Assembly: GCA_009103225.1 (NCBI GenBank)
Contig: RHPI01003369.1
Location: forward strand, 379,500 to 443,499
Direction: 5' to 3'
DNA: 64,000 nucleotides
Source of the DNA: Chlorokybus atmophyticus
Lineage: Eukaryota; Streptophyta; Chlorokybophyceae; Chlorokybales; Chlorokybaceae
Shown here: positions 1-11,906 of the stretch, piece after piece
How the letters are laid out: every line of letters starts with the position of its first letter
Numbering within the stretch: the stretch's first letter is position 1
Translations under genes and position numbers: made by a program
Notes under the pieces: model-generated
Seen by the model: the letters and a program-made list of their open reading frames with translations, nothing else
The model's database searches: none
What the model was told of the DNA's origin: nothing

Positions 1-3000
1 TCGATCAGCAACGTACTCGTATACGGTGTCTGCGGCGGGGAAACGCGGGTCCAAGTCACGTATGAACAGATCAAAGCGACGGCGTGACTCTTCATCAAGA
101 GCTCCGCCGAGCGACCACACGAGTGAGAACAAGAAGAACATCTCTGTCATGGCCACGGCTTGCTCCGCCTCCATCGGGACTGTATCATTGTTGTTGTTGT
201 CGATTGTGACAGCGTCGAAGAGGTGGCAAAGAGACCTCACTGCAGTCTGCCTATCTGTGGCAACGAGCTCCCGACACTCTTTGCGCTTGAACTCAAGGGC
301 CGCATCGACACACTTCTCTATCATCCGTCGCAGCGTGTCCACTATACTCGCATCGGTCTTCTTTGCAAGCCACGATTCAACAAAAGGTCTCCACCCGAGG
401 TCCTCCACATTCATGTAGATCATGCCGGCACGTGATACAGTTGCAGGCGAAGCTTGAGACAGGTCCTCTACTTCAAAGAGTATAGAGACTTGGGGTGGCA
501 TGGCTATACGTTCACCCGAGAGCAATGTGAGTAGCTTGTTGTCGTCAAGGAGTGTGTTCATGGACTCAATCCACAGCGTGTCCACGGGTCCGTCGAACAG
601 GATCCACTTTTGATCTAAAGCTTCGTCTCGACACGCCGTGCGCATGACTTTGGCCAACACGCCGTCACACCACTCACGTGAGGCTGCGGAGAAGCACCCG
701 TACAACTCGTCGTTGCTGAGAGCCAGTGGGTTGATAGTGTACACGTGCACACGCTCCATGTCCTCAACACCCTTCTTCTTAAGTGCAGCCATAGCTCTGG
801 ATAAACACTTCCACGCCTCGCTCTTACCCGCGCCGGTCTTACCCACAATCATGTTGCCGTGCCTCGCCACCTTACAATCGTACACTTGGATAATCTTCGA
901 GACGTAGTCGGCGACTGGTTGGAGCCCGACATTCCTCAACTCTTCTTCAATAGCGGCACGAAGCTCACCACCTTCCATAGGTGGTGCTTCCACACCCGGG
1001 AATAGGTCTTGTAACAACGCCGCAAAGAGTGGGAGATCAGCATATACAAGTTTGGGTACAATGAGGTCCCGCATGGTCCGATGCATGATGACTTCTTCGG
1101 GTGCATCGGGATCAATACGTTTGGATGCACCCGCCGCACGCGCGATGGGGATCACAAAGGACCTGAGGCCGTAGTCGTAGTGGTCTTGTTTAGAGAGTTG
1201 TTGTTGACTCAACTCCATGATAGCGATCATCTTACGGGATAACAGTTTGGCTGTCTGAAACCCCTCGGAGAACATCATGATCTCCGCGATGAGGGTGAAG
1301 TCCGGCACCATCATGGATACGGGTCTGAGCATAGCCTTAAGGTTGTCGGGTAGTTCACTGCGGCCGGCATAACCCGGGTTCATCGTGACGAAAATCCCAC
1401 AACTAGCGATGAGACGGATTTCGGCGCCTTCAAACACGAAGCGCGTGACTCCCGCCTTTATTGCGAGCATCACGGTGGAAATCTGCGTGGCCACGACAGA
1501 TAGGACCTCCACTTCAATGCGGTTGAACTCATCAAGACACGCCCACGCGCCCGTCTGCGCCAACCCGGCAAACATCTTCCCCGTCATCTTGTAGTCCACG
1601 CCATCAGAACAGTTGAACACAATAACATAACGCGCGAGAGCCTTGCCAAAGTCTTTGACCGTCTCTGTTTTACCCGTACCAGCAGGACCTAAAGGATTCC
1701 CACCTCTCCTTGTAAACATCGCCGCACCCAACGTCATGTAACATCTGTCCGTCAACGGCGTGACAACCAACCTGCCATTGTTGCCCTGATACTCGTAGCC
1801 GTAAGCGAAGACAGACAACACCTGTCGGATCACGCAGTCGCCCTTGGCATTGTCCTTGTCCTTGTCTTTGGCGTTGTTGTTGTCGTTGTCGTAGCCGGCG
1901 GCGCTGCTGTCCTTGTCTTTGTCCCAGTAGAAACGAAGCTGGCTCTGCCACTCAAAGTCGGTCGGAGCGGAGCAGCCGCACTTGCCGAGACGCTCGATGA
2001 CATCACGCGCGTGCACCTGGCAGAGCACACCCACATGGTTAACAACCGGCCTGCATGTTGACAAATTGTCATTGTACACTACACACATCAAGCCAATTCT
2101 TGCAACCAAGCACATTTTGTACGTGTTGTGTACTATCTTTATGTACTGCAAATAAAGCACACTTGCACAACACGTTCTTATGGTTAAGCAGAGAACCTTA
2201 TGCATGTGATTATAATGTAACAGAGGCATACTTGAACCAACAACTATCGGCCAATCACAGCAGGTGTGTATGCAAAGGACTTCATGTGCAGCATCCATGT
2301 GCTATTATAATATAAGGACAAGGCATTAATCACTTGCAACTGCTTTACCTCAATGGTGATGAGTGCCACGGTCTTGAGCCTATCTACTTTTGACAGCTTG
2401 GATCGCGTGACAGCAGTTAACTTATTGAGATACGATATCCACTTCTTCTTGAGTTGTCGTAATGCCGTCTTTGCATTCTCCGCATCCGCCAGCGCTTTCT
2501 CACACTCGGCCGTCCACGCAACCTGTCCCGCCGTAATCACACACTGGCCCGCGTTGTCTCGCAGCCACTTCTCCGGCGGGGCCCTCTTTGTTGGTTTGGT
2601 TTGGCTACCCGTCGCACCGACACCCGTCTCATCGATAGCTTTAATTAGGTACCTCCTCGTGGAAGCAAACATGGCGGCCTCAATGCGGTTGAGCCACTCC
2701 TCGGGCCGGCCCTCGAGGGCCACTCCAGGCCCTGTTATGTTGGGTGTTGGGACAACGTTACTCCCCATGAAGGATAGGTACTCCCCGTCGGGTGAGTGTG
2801 CGCCCGCTGATTCGTACACTTTAGCGGGTTTGTTCATGTCGAGGCGCTTGATGCCCTCGAAGCACTTCTTCAAGTGGGGTTGCACGTTGACGGGGTCCTT
2901 AGCCTGGCCGAGGATCTCCAACAGATCATCTGAAGACAGGAAGTAGAACCTCGGGAACTGTTGTCTCTTCTGTTCGAGATAGTCCTCGAGGGACTTCTGC

Positions 3001-6000
3001 ACGCGTTCCAACTTGGCGTCCATATCGGTGAAGGCGTCGAGTAGGCCCGGTAGGCGTGCCCCACGTAGTGCGTTGCTTTCTTTTTGTAGTGCACGCATGT
3101 TGCGAGCGAAGGCCTCGTTCACACCATCGAAGACTGCACTCTCTTGTGGCAATTGCTTGCGTATGTCCTCGGACCCAACAAAGATGTTCTCTAAGTAAGC
3201 CCACTGCCTCTGCACCTGTAACACCATCTCAATGGTCTCGCTGACCAAGCTCAAAGCCTGCTCCCATTGAGTAATCTCCTTCTCAAACGTCGTGAAGAAC
3301 CGCGACGCCTTCATTGTGGACAACGCCACGGTGTTCTCCTCCAACGCAGCAAACACGTCCTCCGCCCCCCTGAGCTTGTACACCATGTTGGCCGCATTGG
3401 TTGCGTTGGCTCCCGCACCCGTCTTACTATGAGGCACAAGGTCCAAGTTGAGACCCTTCCATGTTGTTTCAATGCCCTCAAGAGCTTGTTCAATAGCGAG
3501 TTCTTTAGCGGCAGAGGCTGCGAGTTCAGCAATACGCTCGGCGTGGTTCTCCAAGTGAAGGTCTGATACTTTGTCGAGGGTGAAGTCTTGTCCCGTTGGG
3601 TCGAAGCGCTTCCCGACGGCGTCCATGAGTTGCTCCCAATGGCGTGGCCGTAAAGCGGGACTCCTCAGGTCCGCTATCAAAGGCATTGTCTTCTTGAAGG
3701 CGTCAATGGCGTCGCGTGTCTCTTGCCACACGCTCCACGCTTTAATCTCGTTGCGCCCCAGCTTAGCGAGACGCTTGCCGAGGCGTTGCGCAGCGTCGTC
3801 CATCTCCTCCACACGTAAGTCCCTGAACAACCCGTCCTTCCACCCATCGTAGGATGCCAACCACTCTTTCCTCACACCCCACACGCTGTCGAGGAGCTCC
3901 AACTCCTTCTCCGTGGCGCCGAGGTCCTTACCGATACCCAACATGACGGGTTGACTCGCATCTCGGAAGATGTCCAACCCAGCCTTGAGTTCGGACTCAC
4001 GCTTACGCGCAGCATCACCCGCAGCACGAGCCTCGGCAAGAACCAACATGGCGGCCTCCACGCCAATCTCAGCAACATACGGTGCCTTAGCGAGAAAGTC
4101 CTCTCTCTGCTCAGACACTTGGCGAGCAAAGCCATCCACCATCTTGTTCAACTTGTCTCTGAACCCGTCCTTGGCACGCTCGAGGTCTCTTTCACACCCG
4201 GCCAACGTAGCCCTAAAAGCCGCCCACTCTTGCGGGAGGCGTGCCAACAAAGCCGTCTCTTCTTCGGGTACTTCCACCTCGAAGCGTTCCAACGCACGGT
4301 ACTTGTCTTGCACGGGGACGAAACGCGCCTCCGTGGCGGGTAGTTCATCTGTCACGCGGCGGAGCAAGTTTACGCTCTCGCCCAACATGTCCAAGTTCAA
4401 GGGAGGCTGACGCAACGCAGTGGAGTTGGACTCGAAGTACTGGTGGATCGCACGCAGCTCGCTCGCAGCAAGGTTGTTCAGCAGCTTCCTGTTGTTTGCA
4501 CAAACATAAGCAACATGCATGTGTTTTTGTAACATTACTGTTCTGAGGGAATGTGCGTAAGTGATTCAGGCACGCGTTTTGCCTGAAACAACGTACTTAA
4601 GAGAGTAAACTTTTTCTAGTACAACGTTTTCAGTGTGTCTACACAATAGTTGAAAAACACACACTAACAACCCATGTGTCTACTGTCAAGCATTGCCATA
4701 GTGTTGTGTATGCAACCGCACGTATTTGGTCCTACTCTGTCAATCATAACGAGAATGCGCTGGAATTATAGTTGAGTGTACCGGACACCCAAAGTTATTG
4801 CGAGAGGGATAGTAGCATGCAAACCACCTAACCAACAGTAACAAGAACAACACCAACAGTACGTACGTGAACTTGGCGAGCCAGGCATGGCAGTGTGAGA
4901 CCAACGTTTGCTTGAGTGGTCCGCAATCAATGCGCAGGAACCGCATTGCCGTAGCCGTATCTTCTGCTAGCACCTCCTCTGCGAGCTCTCTATACTTGCC
5001 AATATCAGCCTCAAATGCCGATAATGGCTTCTTCGCCTTCTCATAACGACGGATATAAGCCTCCTTGTCCTGATCCCATATGTGCTTGTACTTCTTCTCC
5101 CAATAGGACAAGAACTGCTGCACCTTGTCCGACATCGCCGTCACGCCACCCGTGATAGCTGCAATTGCTTTCAATGTGGCGTCCTCGTCCCCGCTGATGA
5201 GCTCATAGAACGACGGTAGCTGTTGTTGTTGTTGTTGGGTTTGTGTTGAAGACAACGTGGTGTTCTCGCCGTCGGTTGCGCTCAGGTCAGCAGAGAGAAG
5301 CTTGTTGTTGGTGGTGATGGCGAGGCGGGGGACGGCGGTGAGGACCGTGAGTAGGTCCTTGGCTACGGCTTGCACGAGGAGGAACAGGTCCTGTACGGAC
5401 GGGCGTAGCTCCACGACGTTGTGGCGTGGTTCCAGAGCCACAATCACGTTGAACACGGGGGCGACCTCTGTCTTTGCATCCCCGTTGAGTGCGCGCGACA
5501 ACTCTTGCAAGCTCTTCTTTGTTGCTGCACGAAGTGCATCCTCCAACTTACGATCCACCTTACGTGTGTAGTTGGCCCACTCTGCTTGGACCTCAGGTCC
5601 ATCTGCAGCAAAAGCCGCCGCATACGCCGTGGCCAATGTCTCCTTGATGTCCACCACAACACCCTCTAAACGTGCCCGCGCCGCCTCACGATGCTCTTTC
5701 TGCCTCGCCTCGAACTCACCCTCTTCATACACACGCTTCTTCTCCACACTTATCAGTAACCCCTCAGCCACTGCCCGACAGCGTGAAGCGATCCTCTCTC
5801 CCGCACTCTTAAAGTCCAACACTAACGCCTCAGCTTCGGCACAATGCCTCCTCGCCTCGCGATTGAAGTGATCCAAGTGGTGTCTACCCGACACCCACGT
5901 GAGCTTCGAGCTCAACCCGGGCGCCACACGCCGGTCCAAGTGTCTAATCCTATCAGCAAACAACCTCCTCTCCTCATCATCAAGCAAGCCAAGGATACGA

Positions 6001-9000
6001 TTATAGTCCCTTGCAACAAGCAACACGTGCTCACGCAGGACTCTCAACCTCTCTCTTTGACTCGCCGCTTCCATAGCAGCAAAGGGGACCTCCAACCCCA
6101 ACCTACTCTCCCACAAGGCCGCTTCATGAAACAGCGCCACAATACTCCTCTCAAAGTTGACGGAGAGTAGTCCCTGACCCTCCTCTTCTTGTACCAACAG
6201 GGGTCCCTCCAGTCTTCTCATGCCTTGTGGATTGACTAGAGCGGACTCGACGCCAAGTGACCAGTCGGCGTGCTGGTTGCGGACGTATTGATCCACTGCT
6301 GTTGATAGTTGAGAGTGCTGAGCGTCGACTTCTTGAGCTTCAGATGAACAGAGAGGGAGACGACGCTCGCGGGCGCTAGCGCGAAGGACGGATAGTGGAC
6401 CTTCCACACGTTTCAACAACGACTGCAAAAGCAACGTACATCAGTCAGAGTGCAAGAGGTTCAGCAACTGACAGATCATCGTGATACGTTGGGTGTAGAA
6501 GTATCCCACATCATCTTTGAAGAGCTGTTTCAAGCATTTTAGGAACAACAGGTTGTTGCTCTTGTAAACTCAGCATCAACAACGCAAGTGCTACCCACAC
6601 ACGCGTGTATGGCAACTTTTTCTAGACGTGTGTGGGCGTGTACCTGGGCCCAAAGGGCTGCACCCGCGTGGCGTGGAAACGACGGGTGTATCGGCGGGTG
6701 TCGTCTCATCTGATCAAAGTGTCTTTTCACCGCATTCAGCTCCGCCAGAAACGCCGCATACACCTCTCCCGTTTTCTTCTCCACACACCTCCTCACGGCA
6801 TCTCTTCTCGCCATCGCCCAGAACGCCTCCGCTAAGTCCACTCTTGCAGGCAAGGCCGACGCAGTCTCAAACGCGAGCGTGACAACGTTCTGAAACATCA
6901 CTTCCAAATCCTTCACGCCGGACTTGAACGCGTTGTAATCATCGTGCCAACGTGTTGCTTTTACATCCAAGATGCTGTAACTGAGACTTCTTAACACACC
7001 CACCAGTTTTTGAAAGGCAGCGTAGATGTCCTGAAGACTCTTGGCTATTTCTGGACCTCTTGCACCACCAAACACAGGCGTGCTGGTGGTGGTGGTGGTG
7101 GTTGTCGTGTTGGTGGTTGTATTGGGTGCAAATTGTCCTCGTGCTTCGCTCACTTCAAGCAAGTCCCGGCAGCGTTGCACAAAGGCTTCCATATGGGCGA
7201 AGATGGAGCTGGAGTCAAAGTCCCAAGCACGCGTGTTGATGTTGGTGTTGGTGTTGGTATTGGTGTTACCATTGGCGTTGTTGTTGGCGGCGGCGGCGCG
7301 TGACACGGCATCTGCAGCAGCCGCATATGCACGTTTCCACGACTCGCCTGCACGTATCGACTCACGTAGTGCTCCCACACACTTTACAGCATCTCCATCA
7401 AACACTTCAGTGAGAGACACCGTCGCGCGACACCTGTTAATAATCTCATTCGACACCTTCCTCAACAAGCCCGTCAACCTCTCAGGCGTGTTGTAGAAGC
7501 GACTCACGTTCCATATGATGCGTATGCAGTTGAGCAACCGCGGGAGTATGTTGGGTATGTCTTTTGGAGCCGCTTGAGATAGAGCCTTGCACGGGCCCTC
7601 AAGCAAAGAGAGGAAGCGTAAGTTGTCTTCAGCTGCAATAGCTTCACGCTGAATAAGGTTGGATAGGCTGAGAAAGGGTCCCAAATATGAGGACTTTGCG
7701 TGGTCGAGTATGGCGACAATAGAGGCCACGCCGGGATCGTCGAGTTGCGCACGTATACCTGACAAGTCCACACTACGGCTGCGCCAGAAGCCAATCTCTG
7801 CAAGTGGACCCGCGTCTTCACCGAGCTCAGCAGAGTTGTCCTGATTGTTCACAACCTCTTTGATCTGTCTGGTCCAGTGAATCAAAGTGCTCTCTAACCT
7901 CTGTACCAAGTCCTTCTCCACACTGTTGTTGGTGTTGGAACTGGTGACCATATTGTTGTTGTTGTTGTTGTTATTGTTGTTGGGGCTGGTGGCGATGTTG
8001 TTGTTGTGTTTGTTGGTGAGTGTGGATGCGGCCAGCGTGAGGTCCTCTTCTTTGGGTATGTACAGTACGGTCTTTCCTTTGGCGTGCCAAACGGCCTCGG
8101 TGAGTCCCGCCATGAACTTGTGTAGGTGTCCCGTGAACTCGCGCCTTAGCGTGTCGGGCCAAGTCCTATTCCTCAACACGGCGGGTATGAACACGCGTTC
8201 CATCAGTCTCAACACTGCATCCGCCACGTTGGTGTTGTTGTTGTTGTTGTTGTCCCCACCATTCTCCACCACGCCCATGCTGATGTTGTGCGTGGCGCTC
8301 TCTGCAGTGAGCTCGCGCACGGGGTCACGTACCATGTACATGAGGGATGTCCATAAAGAGGAGGAGAAGGGCACGGATGTGGACACGTGGAGGGTGCGTT
8401 TGCAGTCTGTGGTTGTAATGTGGGCAAAGAGGTGGTTGCCTCCTGATAGTTCGCTCCCGGGTGTGATGGATGCGTTGTTGGTTTGTGTAGGGGAGGACAC
8501 GAAGGCTGATACGGGTGGCCGGTGGATGCCTTCATCCCACAACTCATCGACCTGAATCCGTGCAGGCATAACATGAGAGGGAGAGTGTGCATACGGGGGT
8601 GTATGTGCGTGTTACATGTTGTGTGTCGCTAGTGTGTATCTGTCTGTTTGCGTGCGCATGTGTGTTGGTACTTGCGCGTGCACCGGCACGCGTGCGCATC
8701 CGTGTGTGTGTCCATGCATGTGTGCTTTCGGGCGGGCGGGGGGGAGGGGGGGGCACGTGTGTGAGCGTGTACACATCGTTGATAACATGCAACCCCACAC
8801 TTGCCGACAGATACCACACACGAACAAGTACACAGACCCGCGCACGCACGCACGCATGCATACGTATAACAATGTGCATGGGTGCACTTTGAGTGAAACT
8901 TGCGCTGCATGTAAGGGATAGAAGTTTGTTGACTGCTCATGCTTGCACGCAGCTCAGGCCCTCATTTCATCAAGCGTGGTAGAATTTGCATGCACTATTG

Positions 9001-9332
9001 CACAGCATCAAACGTGGAATCGACGACAGTGAAGGATGACCGCATGATCGTGATGTTGTCAACAAGTACGTGTGTACCTCTGTGGAGAGCAGCCTAAGCT
9101 TGTCTTTAACCCAAGCAACCAGCGCTTCATGCTGCTGCACGGCGCTATAGGCACTTAGCCTGGCTGTCCTTTCCGCCTCCGCTGCCGCCAACGCCTCCTC
9201 GTCCTCCTCGTCATCGTCCTCGGCGTTCTCCTCCACCAGAGTCATGGGCGGCGGCGGCATCACAGGCTGCGCCTGAGGCAACACCACCGCCGCCACAGGC
9301 GCAGGCGCAACCGCCTCTAGCTCCGCCACCAT
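1..9332 (-). CDS. DHC: Axonemal-type dynein heavy chain, N-terminal 2625 residues (continues past the left edge)
   Basis: Motor subunit that moves along axonemal microtubules using ATP. Five exons read right to left: 9332-9078, 8551-6644, 6422-4867, 4488-2349 and 2016-1. All four introns are GT-AG and all joins keep frame (2625 codons). The ATG at 9332 has a good context (GCCATGG) and opens an Ala/Pro-rich N-terminus with an acidic stretch. Exons 2-3 are the DHC_N1 tail (block HAGAALWAQ into SLLKRVEGP), exon 4 is the DHC_N2 linker, and the join ITIE-VHARDVIERL is the conserved entry to the motor. AAA1 has GPAGTGKTE near residue 2063 and Walker B CLDEFNR near 2112. AAA2 has GKTGAGKS near 2342 and FDGPVDTLWIESMN; this last form is what I associate with I1 1-beta/DNAH2-type inner-arm chains, an uncertain subtype call. 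The sequence stops just before AAA3. Oddities: Asn and Thr homopolymers in the tail and an Asp/Lys/Asn insert before AAA1. Confidence 0.95.
8585..8900. repeat. TG/CA-rich low-complexity tract in dynein intron 1
   Basis: The interval between exon 1 (ends 9078) and exon 2 (starts 8551) of the dynein gene is a long imperfect alternation of TG, CG and CATG units with one G-run near 8730-8755. Open frames across it on both strands are composition artefacts. Confidence 0.8.
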
Positions 9333-9360
9333 GGCGGGCGGAGGCAACGCCCGTGCACCT

Positions 9361-9446
9361 CCCCCTCGCCAGGCCTAGCCTGGACTGGACTAGCCTGGCC
9401 TGGTCTACCCCGGCCTGGCCTGGCCAACAAACCCTAACCCTAACCC
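9361..9446. promoter_or_regulatory. CCTGG-unit array plus telobox just upstream of the dynein start
   Basis: Immediately 5' of the dynein ATG lies a run of CCTGG/CCTAG pentamer-like units (about 9365-9425), followed at 9429-9446 by AAACCC(TAACCC)2, a short plant-type telomere-like motif (telobox). In plants, teloboxes are promoter elements of many housekeeping genes. With about 2.5 units this is not a telomere. A promoter role here is inference. Confidence 0.5.
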
Positions 9447-10526
9447 AACCAACAACTCAAGTCACGTGACGCTATACCTTCCCTTCCTTCAGGCATACAC
9501 TTCCTAACTTTAGCTTCCCTTCCATACCGTTGCACAGTAACTTTCGACATAACATCCTTCCGTTCCCTTTCGCCAGCGCAGATATTGTAACTGACGCCGG
9601 CGCGCCAGGGCTCCACCGGTCATCAGCCACATTACGGCCTTTTGTTGACCCGAAAGCAAACGGCCAGCGGCGCCGGCTGCGCTACTCTTCGACCGGACAA
9701 TGCCAGACGATGGCCGGACCGTGCGTCGAGTCAATTGTGCCAGGCGATAAGTGTGTCAGGTTTAGAGTTTGGCGTGCAGGCGGGCATACTAGGCGCTGGC
9801 GGTGGTGGCGGCGGCGGTGCAGGTGGTGGTGGTGGTGGTGACGTGGTGGACGGGTTTGTGGGGATGCTGGACGCGGGGAGCAGTGTTTACCGGTTAGGGT
9901 TTGTGTAGCTTCTACAGTAGCGCTAGTGGTGCGGCCGCAGGAGACGCTCTTCAGTGCGTTAGGGTTTGGGAGCGGACTGCTCGAGGTGAGTTTTTGTGCG
10001 AGGTTGATTGCACTGCTAGCGATCATTTCTAGGTGGTGGCGATGATTTTTAGGCAGTGGCGACCATACTTTAAGCAGGTTGCTTCAGCATGCGAAGGTCA
10101 TTTGTTTGTCTGTGGCTTACGCAAGGCGCTGTTCAGGGCGCAGTGCTCAGCGCACAGGTTTGTTGTCCACTTGCCGGCGCTAAGTGCTTGAGCTGCAAGC
10201 ACTTAGCAGATCACACGTCCATATGACCTCCGTGTGAGCGTCAACTGTCTGCTTCCACCTAACAGGTTAGCCCAAAGGTTCAACATGCCTCGTATCTTAG
10301 CAGCTTGTTTGCACTGCTACATGTGTTGTTAGGCTTACACAAACCCTAGAGAGGTGCACTGCCTAGGTTTCATGCAAGCACTGGGCAGCAGTGTGCCTGC
10401 CTATGGCAAGCTACAGGATTTGGCCCGACTTCTGTGTTCCTTGCACAATGGCACAACCGGCATATGCATTGGCAGTTGCTTTAGACTGTTCCTGACACCG
10501 ATATGTTTTATGGATAGCCAGGTACC
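9447..10526. promoter_or_regulatory. Divergent intergenic region between dynein and the At1g01500-like gene
   Basis: No convincing ORF. It holds TAGGGTTT-type teloboxes at 9894-9902 and 9959-9967, AAACCCTA at 10341-10348, and a GGT/GGC-rich stretch around 9795-9840. It must contain the 5' ends of both flanking genes; a 5' untranslated intron of the right-hand gene cannot be excluded. Confidence 0.45.
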
Positions 10527-11906
10527 ATGTATGCTGCGGAAGTTGAGGCGGCGGCAGCAGAGGCGGCGGCGGCAGCGGCCGAGCTACAACGCAACAGCAG
10601 CACTGCAGCAGGAGTAAACGATAGCTGCCAACTGGCGTTGTCCCTTTACCGCCCGACCGGTTGGCTCGAAACAAGGGTCGCCTACGCGCGCCTGCTCGCA
10701 CACAATGCACCGCTCGACACTGCTGCATGCCTGCTTCCCGAAACCCTGCGACTGCGCTTTCCCCCTCGCTCGGTTGGCACATGGCTTGAAGCCAATGGGG
10801 CCAGGATAGCTCCTGAAGACGAAGCCCACTTCACTCTGCGCCGCGACAAAGTGGCCGCAGAACCGTCGGCCCCAGGCGAGGCTGTCACAACCTCGGCCAC
10901 TTACATAGCAACGGACCTACTGCGTGTGTCGGATGCGGTGGCTTTTGAGCTCCTCGTGTGGGACTGGGGCGGTGTGCCTCTTGTGAGCGGTTTCATCGAT
11001 AGGCCATCCGACAGCAGTGGGCGCTGGACTCTGGACTGCCGAAGCTGTGTGGCCAGGCCAAGCGTATCTGATGGCTGGAAGTCGCAGCAGCAGTCTCTCG
11101 TGCAATCCACAGGGTTGTCTCGCGCGGAGCTCTGCCTGGTCGGGAGTGCGCTGGACCTCTGCACTCAGTCGCAGAACCAGCTGTGCCTTTCAGCAGACGT
11201 GTCGCTGGCCCCAAGGCCACGCTCCATTAAGCGTTGCCCATCGCGTTCCATGTCCATGCTGGATGTTATCCCAGAAGATGGTGAAGCCATGAAGGACCAA
11301 AGCTCGGCTCCCTCAACCATGTCATCCATGCAGTGCACGCCATTCGATGCAAGCACAGATCCTCAGAAGGTGAGTCATTGTCCTGCAGTGTGCAGCCACC
11401 TCACTGCTGTATTATTGACTTGCTGACCGTTAGTATGTTCACACAGCTACAACTTGTGGGGCTGAGACAGAGCGGGGATGGTGATGTGTACAGCAGCAAA
11501 GCGAGTGAGTTTGCACAAAGGTACTGGACGCAGATGCCAGCGTATGCTCGCAACATTGCCAGCACTGTTTCTTCGGAGGATGAGAGCGACAAGGAGCTTG
11601 AGGCGTCCTGGTTTGGCACTGGACTGCGTGTTGGAGTCGGTATGGGCCTTGGCGTTTGCCTTGGCATTGGTATCGGCCTTGGCATAATGGTGCAGGTGCG
11701 ATAAGATAGCATGCGTGTCCACAAATTGACTGTGTCATGATCTCACTCTTGCATGGTATGTGAAAGCATTACTGCAGACGTTGCTGCGGACGTTACTGCC
11801 ATGGCCGCCACATCTATGCACTGACTGTGCCAATTGTCATTTACAGACTTACAAGGCCACCACCTCAACCATGCGAAGCACTGTGCGCCGTTTGACCTTT
11901 AGGTAG
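10527..11906 (+). CDS. At1g01500-family protein with a Gly-rich C-terminal membrane segment
   Basis: Three exons: 10527-11369, 11447-11695 and 11847-11906 (stop TAG 11904-11906), all GT-AG, giving 383 residues. I recognise the plant At1g01500-type family, whose members are often labelled erythronate-4-phosphate dehydrogenase family protein; that label is not supported by any dehydrogenase motif here. Visible signatures are an N-terminal Ala/Glu stretch; GWLETRVAYARL; a central segment with TLRRD and TYIATDLLRV; an Arg/Ser-rich tail with SMSMLDVIPED; and at the end GLRVGVGMGLGVCLGIGIG, a glycine-zipper-like transmembrane helix followed by a basic tail (YKATTSTMRSTVRRL). That C-terminal block is the strongest evidence. 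Biochemical role unknown; a membrane-anchored plastid or endomembrane protein is possible. The chosen ATG is the first in frame. Confidence 0.85.

Noticed and set aside
2353-2946. 197-residue plus-strand ORF and other plus-strand ORFs under the dynein gene
   Set aside because: Shadow frames of the conserved dynein linker and motor exons.
7887-8555. 222-residue Leu-rich plus-strand ORF
   Set aside because: Antisense to dynein exon 2; the Leu runs come from the GTT repeats that encode Asn on the real strand.
8544-8940. Several His/Thr/Cys-rich ORFs on both strands
   Set aside because: Products of the TG/CA tract in dynein intron 1.
9429-9446. Telomere or chromosome end
   Set aside because: Only about two and a half repeat units, flanked by ordinary gene sequence; read as a telobox.
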